DNA of 64,000 bases from Marchantia polymorpha subsp. ruderalis (taxonomy: Eukaryota > Streptophyta > Marchantiopsida > Marchantiales > Marchantiaceae), in contig AP031353.1 of assembly GCA_037833965.1 (NCBI GenBank), forward strand, positions 28,088,501-28,152,500, given 5' to 3'. This document shows positions 1 through 11,199 of the stretch, one piece after another; the first letter of the stretch is position 1; the number at the start of each line of letters is the position of its first letter. The position numbers and the translations under genes were made by a program. The notes beneath the pieces were generated by a model. It saw only the letters and a program-made list of their open reading frames with translations. It was not told the DNA's origin and did no database searches.

Positions 1-2225
1 AGGATTAAGCGGAGAAATGTAACATCTCAGCCGTTAGATCACTCTACATATTCAAATGTGTATAATAATGTATAATACAATATTAAACTCATCAAATGTT
101 GAAGCTGATTATTATACATAATCCTAGTTGGACCCATTAGAACCTAAATTGATTGATGAGACTCATCAAGTTTCATTTTATCCATGGAAACCATCGATAA
201 CACTCACTCACAAAGTTCTAATATGTGTTATTGTAAACTAAAGCTCACATCATATGCGAGCTTTAGTGGAACTCTACGATCGCAAAACGATGTGACAAAC
301 GCAGAAAGGTTTTGAATTTTGAGTTTTCGAAAATTGTACTCGATGTGGAATATGTGGAGGAAATTTACAAGGAATGAAGCAGAGTACTTGAGAATTCGAG
401 TGTAATGGGGAAATCTTCGAGTCCGATTGTACTGAGTGTATATTAGAGCGATTCAATGATGAACGGAGATTACAGTCACGCGAGGACATTGACGCTGTCA
501 TCCTTGCATTACCTCCACCGTTTCTTGATACTATAACATGTGTGACATGTACCGCCTATGGTGTCCTATCTAAAAACACTACACTTAAAGTTTACCAGGA
601 ACACGAAACTTGAAGGTGACCAGGAACCCCTTTAGGTTCTAATGTGTCCCATCAAGTAAATACGTCTATTTTCATTTCCCATACATTTCATTGCAAAACT
701 TCGTCACAAGCAATAAATTTAATTGTTCATTGTCATTTTAGTCACCTCGCCATATCTAGTTTACTGAAGTATGTGATTGACATCGCTGATAGGACTATTC
801 CTCTTGAGACGCCCGACATGTTTTCTGTCCAGTGTTGTGTAAGGTTCAAATTGTGCCGTTCTTGGTATATCTGCTACTAGAAGTTTACTGTTGGAGCATT
901 TCTGGCGTTGGATAACTGTAACAAGCATTTCGTCAGTTTTTTCGTCGTGCTGTTGACCTGATTACTATAATCTCAAGTACGACTCCTTTGTTTCGAAGTT
1001 AATGTACAATACAGCTTCTGTCATGAATCGTCCACACATAATACAAACGGTCCATCACATTTCAGCAGACTTGCGTAAGCGTGGACATGTGTAGAGAACC
1101 GACTCCCTCCCGCTCTCGTAATTTTGAAGAAGAGAAACCTGAGAGGTCGCGGTTCAGACAAAACAAACTTGAACAGAGAGGCGGCACGTGAGAGAATGTG
1201 AACTAGAGGTAGAATGAAATGCAACTATGCATTGTGCAAGACGAAGCAAGTCATCATGTTCAAGTGTTACGTTGGATTGGATCGGATGAGTATTACTCCT
1301 GTCTCACGATGGTATTATTACTGCCGTAGTGATTGAACCCTCTTATTTTGAATGATACACCAAACTTTGGTGCCTGCAATGGAGGATGCTTGGAACTGTC
1401 CGTGTTACTCCTGTTATAATGTTTAGGATGTTCTACCACAAACGATCGAAAGAGAACAAGGCATCTCTAACTTTAGTTGTCGAATGCACCAAGACTGACC
1501 GCAAGACCTCATGAGTCCACGATGGGCCAGCCACCTAAGGCCATGAATGTACAAACCATGTTACGTACCACATCTGTTTCAAAGTAGACACTACGATCCC
1601 AAGCCAAATCACCAATGACATCTCAAATGGCAGACAAGTGCATGGCCTGGTAACATTCAAAACATCGAGCAATTCAGAGGTCAATGAATGTAAATTATCA
1701 CTCAAAGCTAAGCTCCTCACTCGCGGTGAACGTTCTTCCTCGTAAGTGATACATGCAAGACATTAGCTATGAAAGTCAAATCTTTTTCAAGTGGATGCTT
1801 GAACACAATTTTCTACAAACTACTAGTGGGTTCTTTTCCAAAGAAAAAAGGTGGAAGAAACTTCCGTCTTTAGAAAATTTGGATAAGTCCAAAATCAGAC
1901 CAATTTATGAGCCATTTACAAGTGCTCTCCACTCAACCGGATGCCTTGTGAATGGGTGCGAGGCTGGGCTACGATAACTATAACAAATTTCATACTCTGG
2001 CAAAAATGTTAATGATTTCCTCTGGAATAAGAGCAACTAATATAAGAAGTGACAGGAAAGCTCTGTGTAGTATCTTGTGGGTTGAAAAAGTAAAGATGCC
2101 GTTTGAGGTGCCCTTTTGATGGCTTTCTCCTCATTATCAATTGATTGTACCCACATCAGAAACCATTGTCCATATATGGGCAATACATGTTGGAAATATG
2201 CTCGTCAGAAATCAGTCCGCCGCAA
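1..2225. other. intergenic, no gene supported
   Basis: Mixed-composition sequence downstream of the phosphate carrier, which is transcribed towards it. Only short open frames of 60-80 codons are present, with no recognisable motif and no convincing splice structure. The part next to 2226 should hold the 3' UTR of the phosphate carrier. I see no tRNA B-box, repeat array or transposon motif here. Confidence 0.5.
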
Positions 2226-4616
2226 TTAATGTGACTTCGCCTTCTCATCAGTTGGGGCGCTTCCCGTAGTTGGCCTGATATGCAGAAGAAAAACAGGGCA
2301 CCGTTAACCCAGTTCGACAGATGTACTGAACATCCACGTACTCTAGATTTAATGATTCAGTCTATGTACATCTGATTACTACATTCCCTCAACCTGAACA
2401 CATTCAGCAATCGTAAATGATAGTTTTGGCATAACCCTAATAACCAAGTACGCAGAAATAGGGAGATAGAGAGGGAAGAGGTGTGCAAGATGTATGCAAC
2501 TTACAGTCCAACGAAGACCTTGAATGCGTCATAAATACCCCACTGAGCTCCTGTTAGTGTTCCGATCATCACAATTCGAAGAGGTAGACCTCGGGTGAAG
2601 AGAGCCACCATACCCATTTGGTTAACGGCCTGTGACATTACAACCGAAACAAAATCAGCATAAAAAATAGACCGCTTGTGGCATCACGAACAGTTGGGTA
2701 TCGGGTGATGAAGAACATAAGCTTGACTCAACACCATAAAAAGTTAACAAGAATGATTGACATACTTGTCCAACAGTGGCGCCCTTGGCGTTGTTGAGGA
2801 AGGAAACAAGGTTATCAGCTGGATGAGACACAATAGCGCAGAAAACTCCAGCGATGTAACCAGCGGCAAAACTGACTCCCAATTGGGTGCCCTTGGAGCA
2901 GTCCTTCTTTGGGACTGGCACAACGTACTTGTAGAGGGCCTCGACAGTGCTCTCGAAACAGGCGAACTTCATCATGGTGTCTGCATAATATAATATATAT
3001 GTCAACTTACAAATCCTGTAACGTGACACGATCCAGCTGAACAGACATCGAACAACCGTACATTCGTAATTTGCCTGGATAATATCGCTATCATCAAGAA
3101 GTAAGAACACATTGTTCTTCTCCGCCGTTTAAAAATCCCTCTAGAAAGGAGCAAGAAATAGACTACGCTAGAAATCCAAGTGAATGCATTAAACCTAAGC
3201 CAGATCTCCAATCATCTTTGATCATACCAACCATTCACCTCTACTGCAAACGAGAAATTCAAACTGAAACTGTACTCTGATTGGAGACACTGGGCTACCA
3301 AGAAAAGTTTCAAACTGAAGGCAAGGAGGTAAATACGTCAACGAAGCGAGTACTTACAAGGAATTTGGCGACCCCAGAGTGGAACCAGTCCCTTGTAGAG
3401 TCTGCAGAAATCGAACAATATGGCCCAATTAACGAAACTATACAGAAAAATACTGGGTACCAACGCTTAGTCTGAAATGATGCGCACGATAGAAACCAAG
3501 ATGGTCGCACATCTCATCTATAAGAATATATATTGATGCAACAGTCGTCACGAGATAATGCGATAAATGCTCAAGAAAATCCAAGACTTACCCAGCGTAA
3601 CCATCAGCGGCAACGAACTTTGTGAAACCATCTGAGAGACCGTTAGCAAATCCAGGCTTCGTCTGCACACGCACTTTGATGGCCTCCATAGGGCACAGAG
3701 CAATATCTGCGAAGAACTCAGCAGAAGCAGAACCAGCCAGGTAGATGAAGGTCTTGTACTTATAAGCGTTCTCCTCTCCAGCCAAGTCAGAATAATACTT
3801 CTTGAAGAACTCGTACAGACCAAATTTGCAGGCTCCTTGAGCACTGTATCCGAGCAGAGTAGGGACCCATCCCTTCACCAAACCTTTCATGCCCTGTTCG
3901 GCCAGAATGGTCTTGAAACCATGACCAATACCCTTGTATTTGGCAGGGTCGATCTGAAAGTGACATGTCGCCATGGTAAAATCTTGTATCAGAAAAGCAA
4001 GAATGACATGTTTCCATAGTAAGATTAGACAAACAGTTGATCGCAAAACAAGACAGTCCGTCGAGCATTTGACCAGGAAATTTCACATTACTTTGAACCA
4101 TAAGAGCCTTGTGGTTGCACAGATCAGAATCCCCAACGATACATGTCATAACATTCAACACTTGGACAACGCACGGATATGGCTATCCGAACAAACCAAG
4201 AAAATATATGGTTTGAAATACTACAAAGAAGATAAATCCTCACAAACCTGAATGTTACACTTGACGACGTCCAAAGGAGTAACCATGGTGTGGGTAAGAC
4301 CGCAACTCATGATACCACCGAAAGTGCAGGCGGCGTAAAACTCCTTAGAGTACATGGCAATTTTGCCTGGCTCAGAAGCCGAGGGGATCATGAAGTTGGA
4401 TCCTTGGGCAGCCGCAACGCTGGATCTGGAAGCGCCGACATTCTTGGCGCTGTTGGGCCTGAACCTGGCGAATGGGTCATACAAGGCAGCGGTGGATGCG
4501 GCAGCCGCTGGAGCCCCACCGGAGGTCCTGGACAGCAACGACCTGACGCTGCTGGCGTTGTACAAATGCTGGGGCAGCAATGACTGCTCCGCAGACCTTC
4601 GATCGACCATGGCCAT
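2226..4616 (-). CDS. PHT3: mitochondrial phosphate carrier protein (six exons)
   Basis: Inner-membrane carrier that imports phosphate into the matrix (H+/Pi symport) for ATP synthesis; member of the SLC25/PHT3 (MPT) family. Exons on the minus strand are 4616-4248, 3953-3592, 3401-3358, 2980-2766, 2629-2505 and 2274-2226. All have GT/AG borders and the phases join cleanly to 387 aa, close to plant MPT proteins. The three carrier repeats are visible. Repeat 1 has TPLDVVK near residue 117, repeat 2 has CPMEAIK near 211, and repeat 3 has the degenerate HPADNL near 311 that is usual for phosphate carriers. The N-terminal ~75 residues are Ala/Ser/Arg-rich, as expected for a mitochondrial presequence. 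The last exon is only 49 nt and gives a C-terminus beginning PTTG and ending KSH-stop. The start is the ATG at 4616 (MAMVDRR); an in-frame ATG at 4667 is possible but less plant-like. No break is seen. Confidence 0.95.
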
Positions 4617-5900
4617 CGCTGCCTTCTTCTCAAACCACACACAACACAGAAAATTCACCCGACGCAATCTCCTGTCGCCTCGGCCTCGCGATCGATCACC
4701 GCCTCGAGGAATCGATCAATCTCTCCCTCGCTGCCGAAGATAAAACCACCCTTGCCAATCGCGAGAGGTTGACTGACCAACTCCACCGAATCGATCGCGA
4801 GACCGATCCGCCTCTCCCGACGACTGACCGAGCGAATGCTGCGACTAATAATGCTCTGACCGATGATGCAGCACACGGCGGACCTGCTGTGTGCTGGTAG
4901 TAGTGGTGGAGGAGGAGCCGAGAGGAGAAAGTGCGGGAGGAGGGAGCAATGCCCTAAGCGAGCGAGAGCTTGCTTCTCTGCTTCAGCCTCAGCAGCTGCA
5001 GCTGGTGGTGTAGGGGAGCGAGCGAGCGACAGCAGCAAAGCGCTCGCTTGGCTGGCTGGGAGACGTGCGAGCCATGATTGGTCCGCATCGCCCCATGCGC
5101 TCAATTCAGTCGAGGTCTGCGCCCGTCGCCTCCCGCCACCTGGACGCCCTTTCTGTTGCCGCATACGACCTCGTGCGGCCCCGCCTCCCTTTCCGGCCGG
5201 CCGTCCGTCCCCTCCTCCCTCCCTCCGCCCATCGGCGCCTTCTGCTGGCCTTCTGCAGCATGGACGCGGTCGGCGAACTCGACCCCGCTTCGTCCCCACT
5301 GCCGCGAAACGCGTCGACGGCGGTCTTCGCAATCAGAAACGTTGTTCTCGTCTGGCTCGGTCCGGTCGGAAACTCCAGAGGCTGGCGCGCTCGTCGAAGT
5401 CGGTGAGGATTCGTATCTTCCAATAGAGAATATCCGCCGGCGGGATCAAGGACTCCGCCTATTTCAGCCCGCAGATCCTTCTCATTGGTCAATAATTTTT
5501 ATTTTATTTATTTCTTCAATCCCTTCCTCCATTAAACTCGCCGAAACACCGAAGCGCAGCACTTTTGTCCTGTCTAGCGATTCTCGCCTACATTCCTCGG
5601 CTTCGAGAGAAGTGGTAGCATAATCGTCGGAGAAAGTGTTAATGCGGCACCACGTTTACGACTTGGTCAGTTAGCGTTGCAGTTCAGGCCGGTCCAGCGT
5701 GTAGAAGGGGAAGGAGCATGTACTGCTGGGCGGGACCCACACCGAGAAATTCGATGGTTCAGAATGTCCCAGCTCCACAAAGCAAGGAGACGGGGCCCCA
5801 CATGCTCCCGTCAGCCTTCGATTCGCATCTCCAGATTCCGGCCCGTGACGCAAGCGAGGGTATTCACCTGGTCAGAAGAAAACCGGAGGCCAGGTCTACT
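4617..5900 (-). promoter_or_regulatory. GC-rich 5' leader and promoter region of the phosphate carrier
   Basis: GC-rich, Ser/Pro/Arg-coding-looking sequence directly upstream of the carrier start. It gives long overlapping open frames on both strands (for example 4863-5426 plus and 4655-5332 minus), but these have only low-complexity composition and no domain. I read it as 5' UTR and core promoter, not coding sequence. The exact transcription start cannot be placed from sequence. Confidence 0.5.
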
Positions 5901-7950
5901 TTGTGCAACCTCAACTGTTGATGTGTCAATCGGACGGCTCATATTCACATCTTCTGAACTTTTTGGAAGTCTTCGGGAGAGACAGTACGCGGTTGCCGGA
6001 CTCTTAACCGCAGTTTTGCGTCGCGATATATGGTTGACTAAAGACATCGACATTATACGCCGGCGTGTCGTGAGGTCTCCTACCACCTCTCTACTATGTT
6101 CGGAAACCAGTGCACGGTGGTGAGGGACTAAAGTCCACCGCATGTGAACCGCATACGACTTCCGTGCCGTAAAGAGCACTCTCGAACGCACATGGACCGT
6201 GCCACCCATGTTTGACCTTCCGTCTCGGTATCACGCACGGTCCACGGAGAGGCAACCACTGCTGCACCCGAGTGCTCGTTTGAGGGCCACCACCCAGCTT
6301 CTCATGTGGACGGATGGTTGTTGGGTTTCCATGCTTGCCCTCGGCTAAATTTGTCGATCTCTCTGCTATAACAGTGGTGGTGAGTGTCTACAGAACCACC
6401 AAGTTGTCCTTTCGGAAAAGTAGCACCCTAATAGATCTCGAATCGCCATTCCATTCAATCTAGAAACAAAGCTTTATCCTCGTTCGGATTCATATGTTAA
6501 TATCTTGTCACGAATATGATCACCTTAGATATATTTGATAGTTTCAACGGAATAGTGCAATTGTTTCAAGAACAAAAGAGTTAGTTTCAAATGAGTTGTT
6601 TGAACTATCCTTCTTTTCCAATATATTCCTGTGTCTTGCAAGAGTTATTTTTGGTCAAAAACTATAAATATGATTTCGGCATCACATTACAGTCGCCCCG
6701 TAATGATCACGAAGCATCTAACCCTGGTAATTTATTAGAATCTATTCAAAGGTATATTTCTTATAACTTCAATGTATGAATCAATTCGCAGTGACAACGG
6801 CAGAATTAAATTCTTTAAATTATTTTTTCAGGTAAATTACCCTGAAGAAATATATATATTGCAATCCAAGTTCATGAAAATACTTCAAAAAAATATGATG
6901 ATGTAACATATGAACAGATTTAAAATTATTTTATATTAATGTATATGATCAATATTACATATCAATGCATGAATTTCAATAAAATATATTTAATTCTGAC
7001 TTTTCACATGTAATTTATTATGTTCGGTATAATTTATATACCAATAAGATGTAATGCACATTTTGTAATTTCAAAATTTTAATCATCAATTAGTTTCAAA
7101 AAATCATAATAAAAAATATTTTGAGCATTCCAACTTGAGAATAAAGTTACTTTTGAAGTTCAAATACTTACATAAATTTTCAGAATTTCACTCAATACCA
7201 ATTCAAGAATGATGAATATTATTCTCATATCATGAATGAATCTCTTTTGAGTTTAAAAATATACATTTTATCAGATACTTGAATATTAATATATTCAATA
7301 TGTTCAATTCTGTAAGATTGATCATATATCATAAAAATTGGATTGTTTGATATTCAAAAAATATAAAGATATCTAATGTAACAAGATTTGACAATAACAA
7401 TCACCATTTAAAATTCCCATATCAAAATAAGATTGAATGAATCATAATCAATGATTATACATCATCATAGTCAATTGTAGGCCTACTAAAATAAAGTCCA
7501 AATTTAACTTCTATGAGATGCTTATAAAATATTAATATTTAATATATCTAAAAGTACATTCGTACAACATCATTACAATTAAATTTGATATAAGTATACT
7601 CTTTATGAGGATAACCTCGTAGATAATAATATTTTTTGCGGTTGCAAAAATTTAAGAGTACAAACTAAGTAGTTTTTGGACATACAAATTTACTTAGTGA
7701 TTCACGATCTCAATTTTTTGATCTCATCTATTTTGACCTTGACGCATATCATTGTTAAATCCACAACAAAACAAACATCAAAATGGACAACTAGAAACGA
7801 CGTAGAGTCTCGAGCAATGCTGAGAAATGCATTATCTAGAAGCGCTTTTTGTCCAATACTAGTTAGTCACAACATGAAGTTGCTAATTGTATCACGAAGA
7901 ACGACTTGTCACTTGGTTAAGATCTCGCGCCTTAAGCATCAAATGCAATC
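5900..7950. other. intergenic, GC-mixed falling to AT-rich
   Basis: Composition drops from mixed GC to strongly AT-rich at about 6430. The open frame at 5677-6123 has no recognisable motif. The AT-rich part holds only chance frames. The frame at 7676-7957 may be degraded upstream sequence of the pogo-like transposase that follows, but I cannot align it to a known domain. Confidence 0.4.
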
Positions 7951-7954
7951 ATTT

Positions 7955-8700
7955 TGATGACAAGCATTTCAAGAGAGTATTTAAAGTGATGCACAACAAG
8001 ATCAAGAGTCATACCGATGAATGACTCGAACTAGAGGCTGCATTATTTGAATTTCAACAACACATACAAGACTCTAAAGACATTATCATTGGCTACATAC
8101 TGAAAGAGCACAGAGATATTATACTTTGGCTTAATACAAGTATACGACAATATCAAAATGGTTGAATGGTTGGTTGAACTTGTAGCACTTGTTGAAAAAC
8201 TTCAACAAGTGCTACAAGTTTAAACAATCACTACAACATGGTGAATCAGGCTCTGCAGAGATCAACGTAAAATTGTACATATGAAAATAGTATGTCAGCT
8301 TTGTACAGATTACAAGTTATGTGATATTTTGGATATGGATGAGAAAGGTCTAAATCAACAAAGAATATTTAATCGTATTCTTGCAACAAAGAATATGGTT
8401 GGAACAAAGAATAGCAAAGAATGTATTGTTGTAGACCTCACGACGAACGCAAACGACTCCAAGAAGCTGAATTCTTGGATCCTTGACAAACCTAAGAATC
8501 CGCGATGTTTTAAGATCATCCAACTCAACAATTTCTTTATGTCATACATATACAACAAGTTTAAATAAAGTATCAGAGTTATATTCGAAGAATATCTACG
8601 TTGGTTTATAGGAAAATGCGAAAACGAGGTAAAAAGGTCTCAAGATCGATGGATAATTTCTCTGCTCAAGCACTAGACGTGCAATTTGTTAGTGGTTAAG
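7955..8700 (+). pseudogene. pogo/Tigger-type DDE transposase, degenerate
   Basis: Remains of a Tc1/mariner-superfamily pogo/Tigger (CENP-B-related) transposase. From about 7990 to 8170 a broken frame looks like the HTH_Tnp_Tc5 DNA-binding domain, ending in NG where family members have NGW (here TGG appears as TGA). Next comes a HGESGSAE-like block. The frame 8281-8566 holds the start of the DDE domain: DILDMDEKGL with the first catalytic Asp, then GTKNSKE, NAND, and DKPKNPRCFK, all in the family order and spacing. After a frame change near 8605 the second catalytic motif reads MDNFSAQ, where family members have DNxxxH, so His is replaced by Gln. Stops and frameshifts make it non-functional. 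The third catalytic Asp is not seen. A perfect hairpin at 8177-8220 interrupts the N-terminal half. Confidence 0.8.
8177..8220. repeat. perfect 20-bp inverted repeat with 4-nt loop
   Basis: Arms 8177-8196 (starts AACTTGTAGCACTTG) and 8201-8220 are perfect reverse complements separated by AAAC. It lies inside the degenerate pogo-like transposase, between the DNA-binding and DDE parts. Confidence 0.9.
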
Positions 8701-9169
8701 AGTATTAATATCACAAACAAGTTGCTTTGCTTTCAAAAATTATAACTTCAGTCTAGTAGTTACTAAATCAGGAATTATTGCAAACTTCAAGGTTTATTAT
8801 TGCAAGCTATAAATCTTAAAGATTCAAAGTCAAACAAAATTTTAAAGTCAAACAAAAATTTTTTAAAAAAATCAACCCATTGAAGACATTGCAATGAGCA
8901 CGCACCAAAGTGTGGAAACGTAGTTTTTTTTTTTTTTTTGAAACGAGAAATTTGAGAGATAGAAGACTAGTGATTTCAAACTTTTAGGATAATAACAATT
9001 CAAAGTATAGTAAATAATGATTTGGTAGTATATGACAAGTTAGGAGGAGTGGTTTTCATTTAGCTTTATCTCTTTCAAGTTAGTGTTTTTACTTGTAGGC
9101 AATAAAGTTGAATTAGATGAGTTATGATCTGATAGAGTAAATATTTCAAAACGTTTTCAATTTGTAACT

Positions 9170-10430
9170 ACTTGACTTAGTTAGGATCTTGATAGATAGA
9201 AATTGGCACGCTTGTTCTAACGAGCCCAAGAACGGATAGGGCACACCAGGTAATGAGTGTCGAAAGTGGTTGGTATGGATAGACGAAGGCGCAGAAGGGC
9301 CTTCGACCAAAGAAACTTCGGATTTCAGAGAAGTAACTTCGACCTTAACGCCTTTGGCCTTGGAGCATGGATCTTGCGGAAGCTATATTTTCGCGCTAGA
9401 GTGTCAACTTGAGCTGAAATTTCATGAGGTTGTTGGTTTTAGCTGAACGCAAAAATTTCAAAAAAGTTTGCAAAATTTCAGCATCAACGGAGTTTGTTTG
9501 AAGAAGTTATTAATTTTGAGCTTTGAGTTTGAGTTTGTGTGAACCTTTGAATTTTGAAGAAGAGGCTGCGAGGACCTCAGACTTGGAGTTGATAGAGAAG
9601 CAGGAGGCTCAGTGCAGTGAGTTGAGGTCTCAATGGTCACCAGCTGAGGAGCAGTTATGTGAGATGGAGAAGAGATTGTCGGGGGCAGAAGAGAAGAATC
9701 GACAGTTAGCAGAGCAGACGAATGACGCCTTGACCGAGAGGGTGAACCGATGGCTGCGAAGGTTTGTATTATGGCAGGTCGAAACGCATAAATCGTTGCT
9801 ATTAAGAGATCTTGAGCGTCGTGCGAATGCAATGATAGCGAGTAGTGTTAGTGGGCAGCGCCGGTTAGCCAAGAAGTTGGACGCGTTTCTTACAAGTTCG
9901 CGCGACGCGATGTTGAACTTAGAGTTGGAGCTTGCAGTTGTTTTGCAAAGATTAGGTTTAGATTGGAAGTTGAACAGGAAGGCAACCGCCGACTTCGCGA
10001 ATGTAGGACCTGTTCGAAGCTCGCATCAGAGCGAGTGATAGCTCGGAGTTAGTTAGGAGTAAAGGTGTCCAATGCATTGGCCTTGGGGGACTTTTTTTGG
10101 ATTTAGTTTTCTCAGTTTTGAAGTCTGCATTCTCTGCGAGTCTGTGTATTGAGTGTATTGTCACCGCGCGAGAGGTACTTTGGTTTGTTGAAGATACCGC
10201 ATCCAAAGTAGTAGCCCAATTTGAATGTTCTGTGTAGCAATTGGCTAGATCAGGATTTAAAGAAGTTCGTAATTGGTAGCTTCGTGCTGTCCCTTAGTGT
10301 ACTCTTCGGCAATTTTCCCCCCTGAATACTAAGACTAGGTTGCGATCGACCTATGTGATGCTCCATTTGAGAATTTCATGAGTGATGTGTGTATTACGCT
10401 GCATTGCGTGTCCTTTTAATTGAACACATG
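9170..10430 (+). other. GC-richer island with a coiled-coil ORF, probable inserted element
   Basis: A distinct block of near-50% GC set in AT-rich DNA. It contains one open frame, about 9520-10038, of some 170 codons. No ATG is present near its start, so any native start or upstream exon is missing. The predicted protein is rich in Glu, Gln, Leu and Arg with heptad-like spacing (for example AEEKNRQLAEQTNDALTERV), so the N-terminal 60 residues look like a coiled coil. A conserved-looking helical part follows (WLRRFVLWQVETHKSLLLR). I recognise no named family. Similar coiled-coil frames often come from repetitive elements, so I suspect a transposon or retroelement product. Flanking sequence on both sides shares the same composition. 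Confidence 0.45.
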
Positions 10431-10839
10431 CAGTAGTTTTGGGAATGACAATGACCTAAGAATTCAAACTCCTCAATAGACTATTAAATACGTGACACTT
10501 TGTACTCTTTGTGTTGTTTCTGTACTCGAGGTATCGAATCTTTACCATTATGCTCCATTTTGGTTTTTATCTATCATTACACACAGCAAAATTGATGGAT
10601 CAATATTTTTTGCTGTGCAACAAAGATGTAAGTAACGTTTTGCTGGTTATCAATCAAGTTTGAAAATTCTTAAGTTTGAGTACAGGGTTTAGGATCATTT
10701 CAAAAATAGCACGATTGCATTCGACTTTCAAAAGTGATGAAACGTTAGGATGATCATGTTAGAATGCATTGCTAATTGGTGACTCAAGTCTACGTGCATC
10801 AACAGTTTAGAACAACACTTCGCAAAACAGATAGAACTT

Positions 10840-10918
10840 CACACTACATAATTGTGTCAATTGTGTTTACAATTTATAATAAACTTACACACTACATAAT
10901 TGTGTTTACAATTTACAA
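10840..10918. repeat. short imperfect tandem duplication
   Basis: The string CACACTACATAATTGTGT followed by TTTACAATTTA occurs twice in succession, with small differences between the copies. Confidence 0.75.
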
Positions 10919-10927
10919 ACATAGATT

Positions 10928-11170
10928 GTGATGCTTCACATTGTTGAAACTCTCATGCTTGATGAGTTTCTAAATCCAGCTGATATAACAGTCGAGGACG
11001 AAGATGTTTTTGCTGCGATGATTGAATATTACTGCGTGGATGATGAGATTTCTAGTGAGGAAGAGAATGAGAAGAATGTCAAAATTATAAGTACAATGGA
11101 AGCATTTAAGATGTATGGAGAAGATCAAGTTACAAAAAAGAAACATTCGCAATATGCGTGCATTAGATGA
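10928..11170 (+). pseudogene. acidic ORF, possible C-terminal tail of a pogo-like transposase
   Basis: An 80-codon frame beginning at GTG, with an ATG at 10931. It is strongly acidic (ITVEDEDVFAAMIEYY, ISSEEENEK) and ends with STMEAFKMYGEDQ. Pogo/Tigger proteins commonly end with an acidic stretch followed by an S-x-x-EA...L...YxEQ-type helix, so this could be the tail of the transposase at 7955-8700, cut off by the 9.2-10.4 kb island. The link is inference from composition and order only. Confidence 0.3.
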
Positions 11171-11199
11171 GATCAAGGTCGCATCGGATTGATACAAGA

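Noticed and set aside
4863..5426. Plus-strand frame of 187 codons overlapping the phosphate carrier leader
   Set aside because: Low-complexity Pro/Arg/Ala composition, long frames exist on both strands because of high GC, no domain, and it fits 5' leader sequence of the carrier.
5677..6123. Plus-strand frame of 148 codons
   Set aside because: No motif, an equally long frame on the other strand, and no splice partners.
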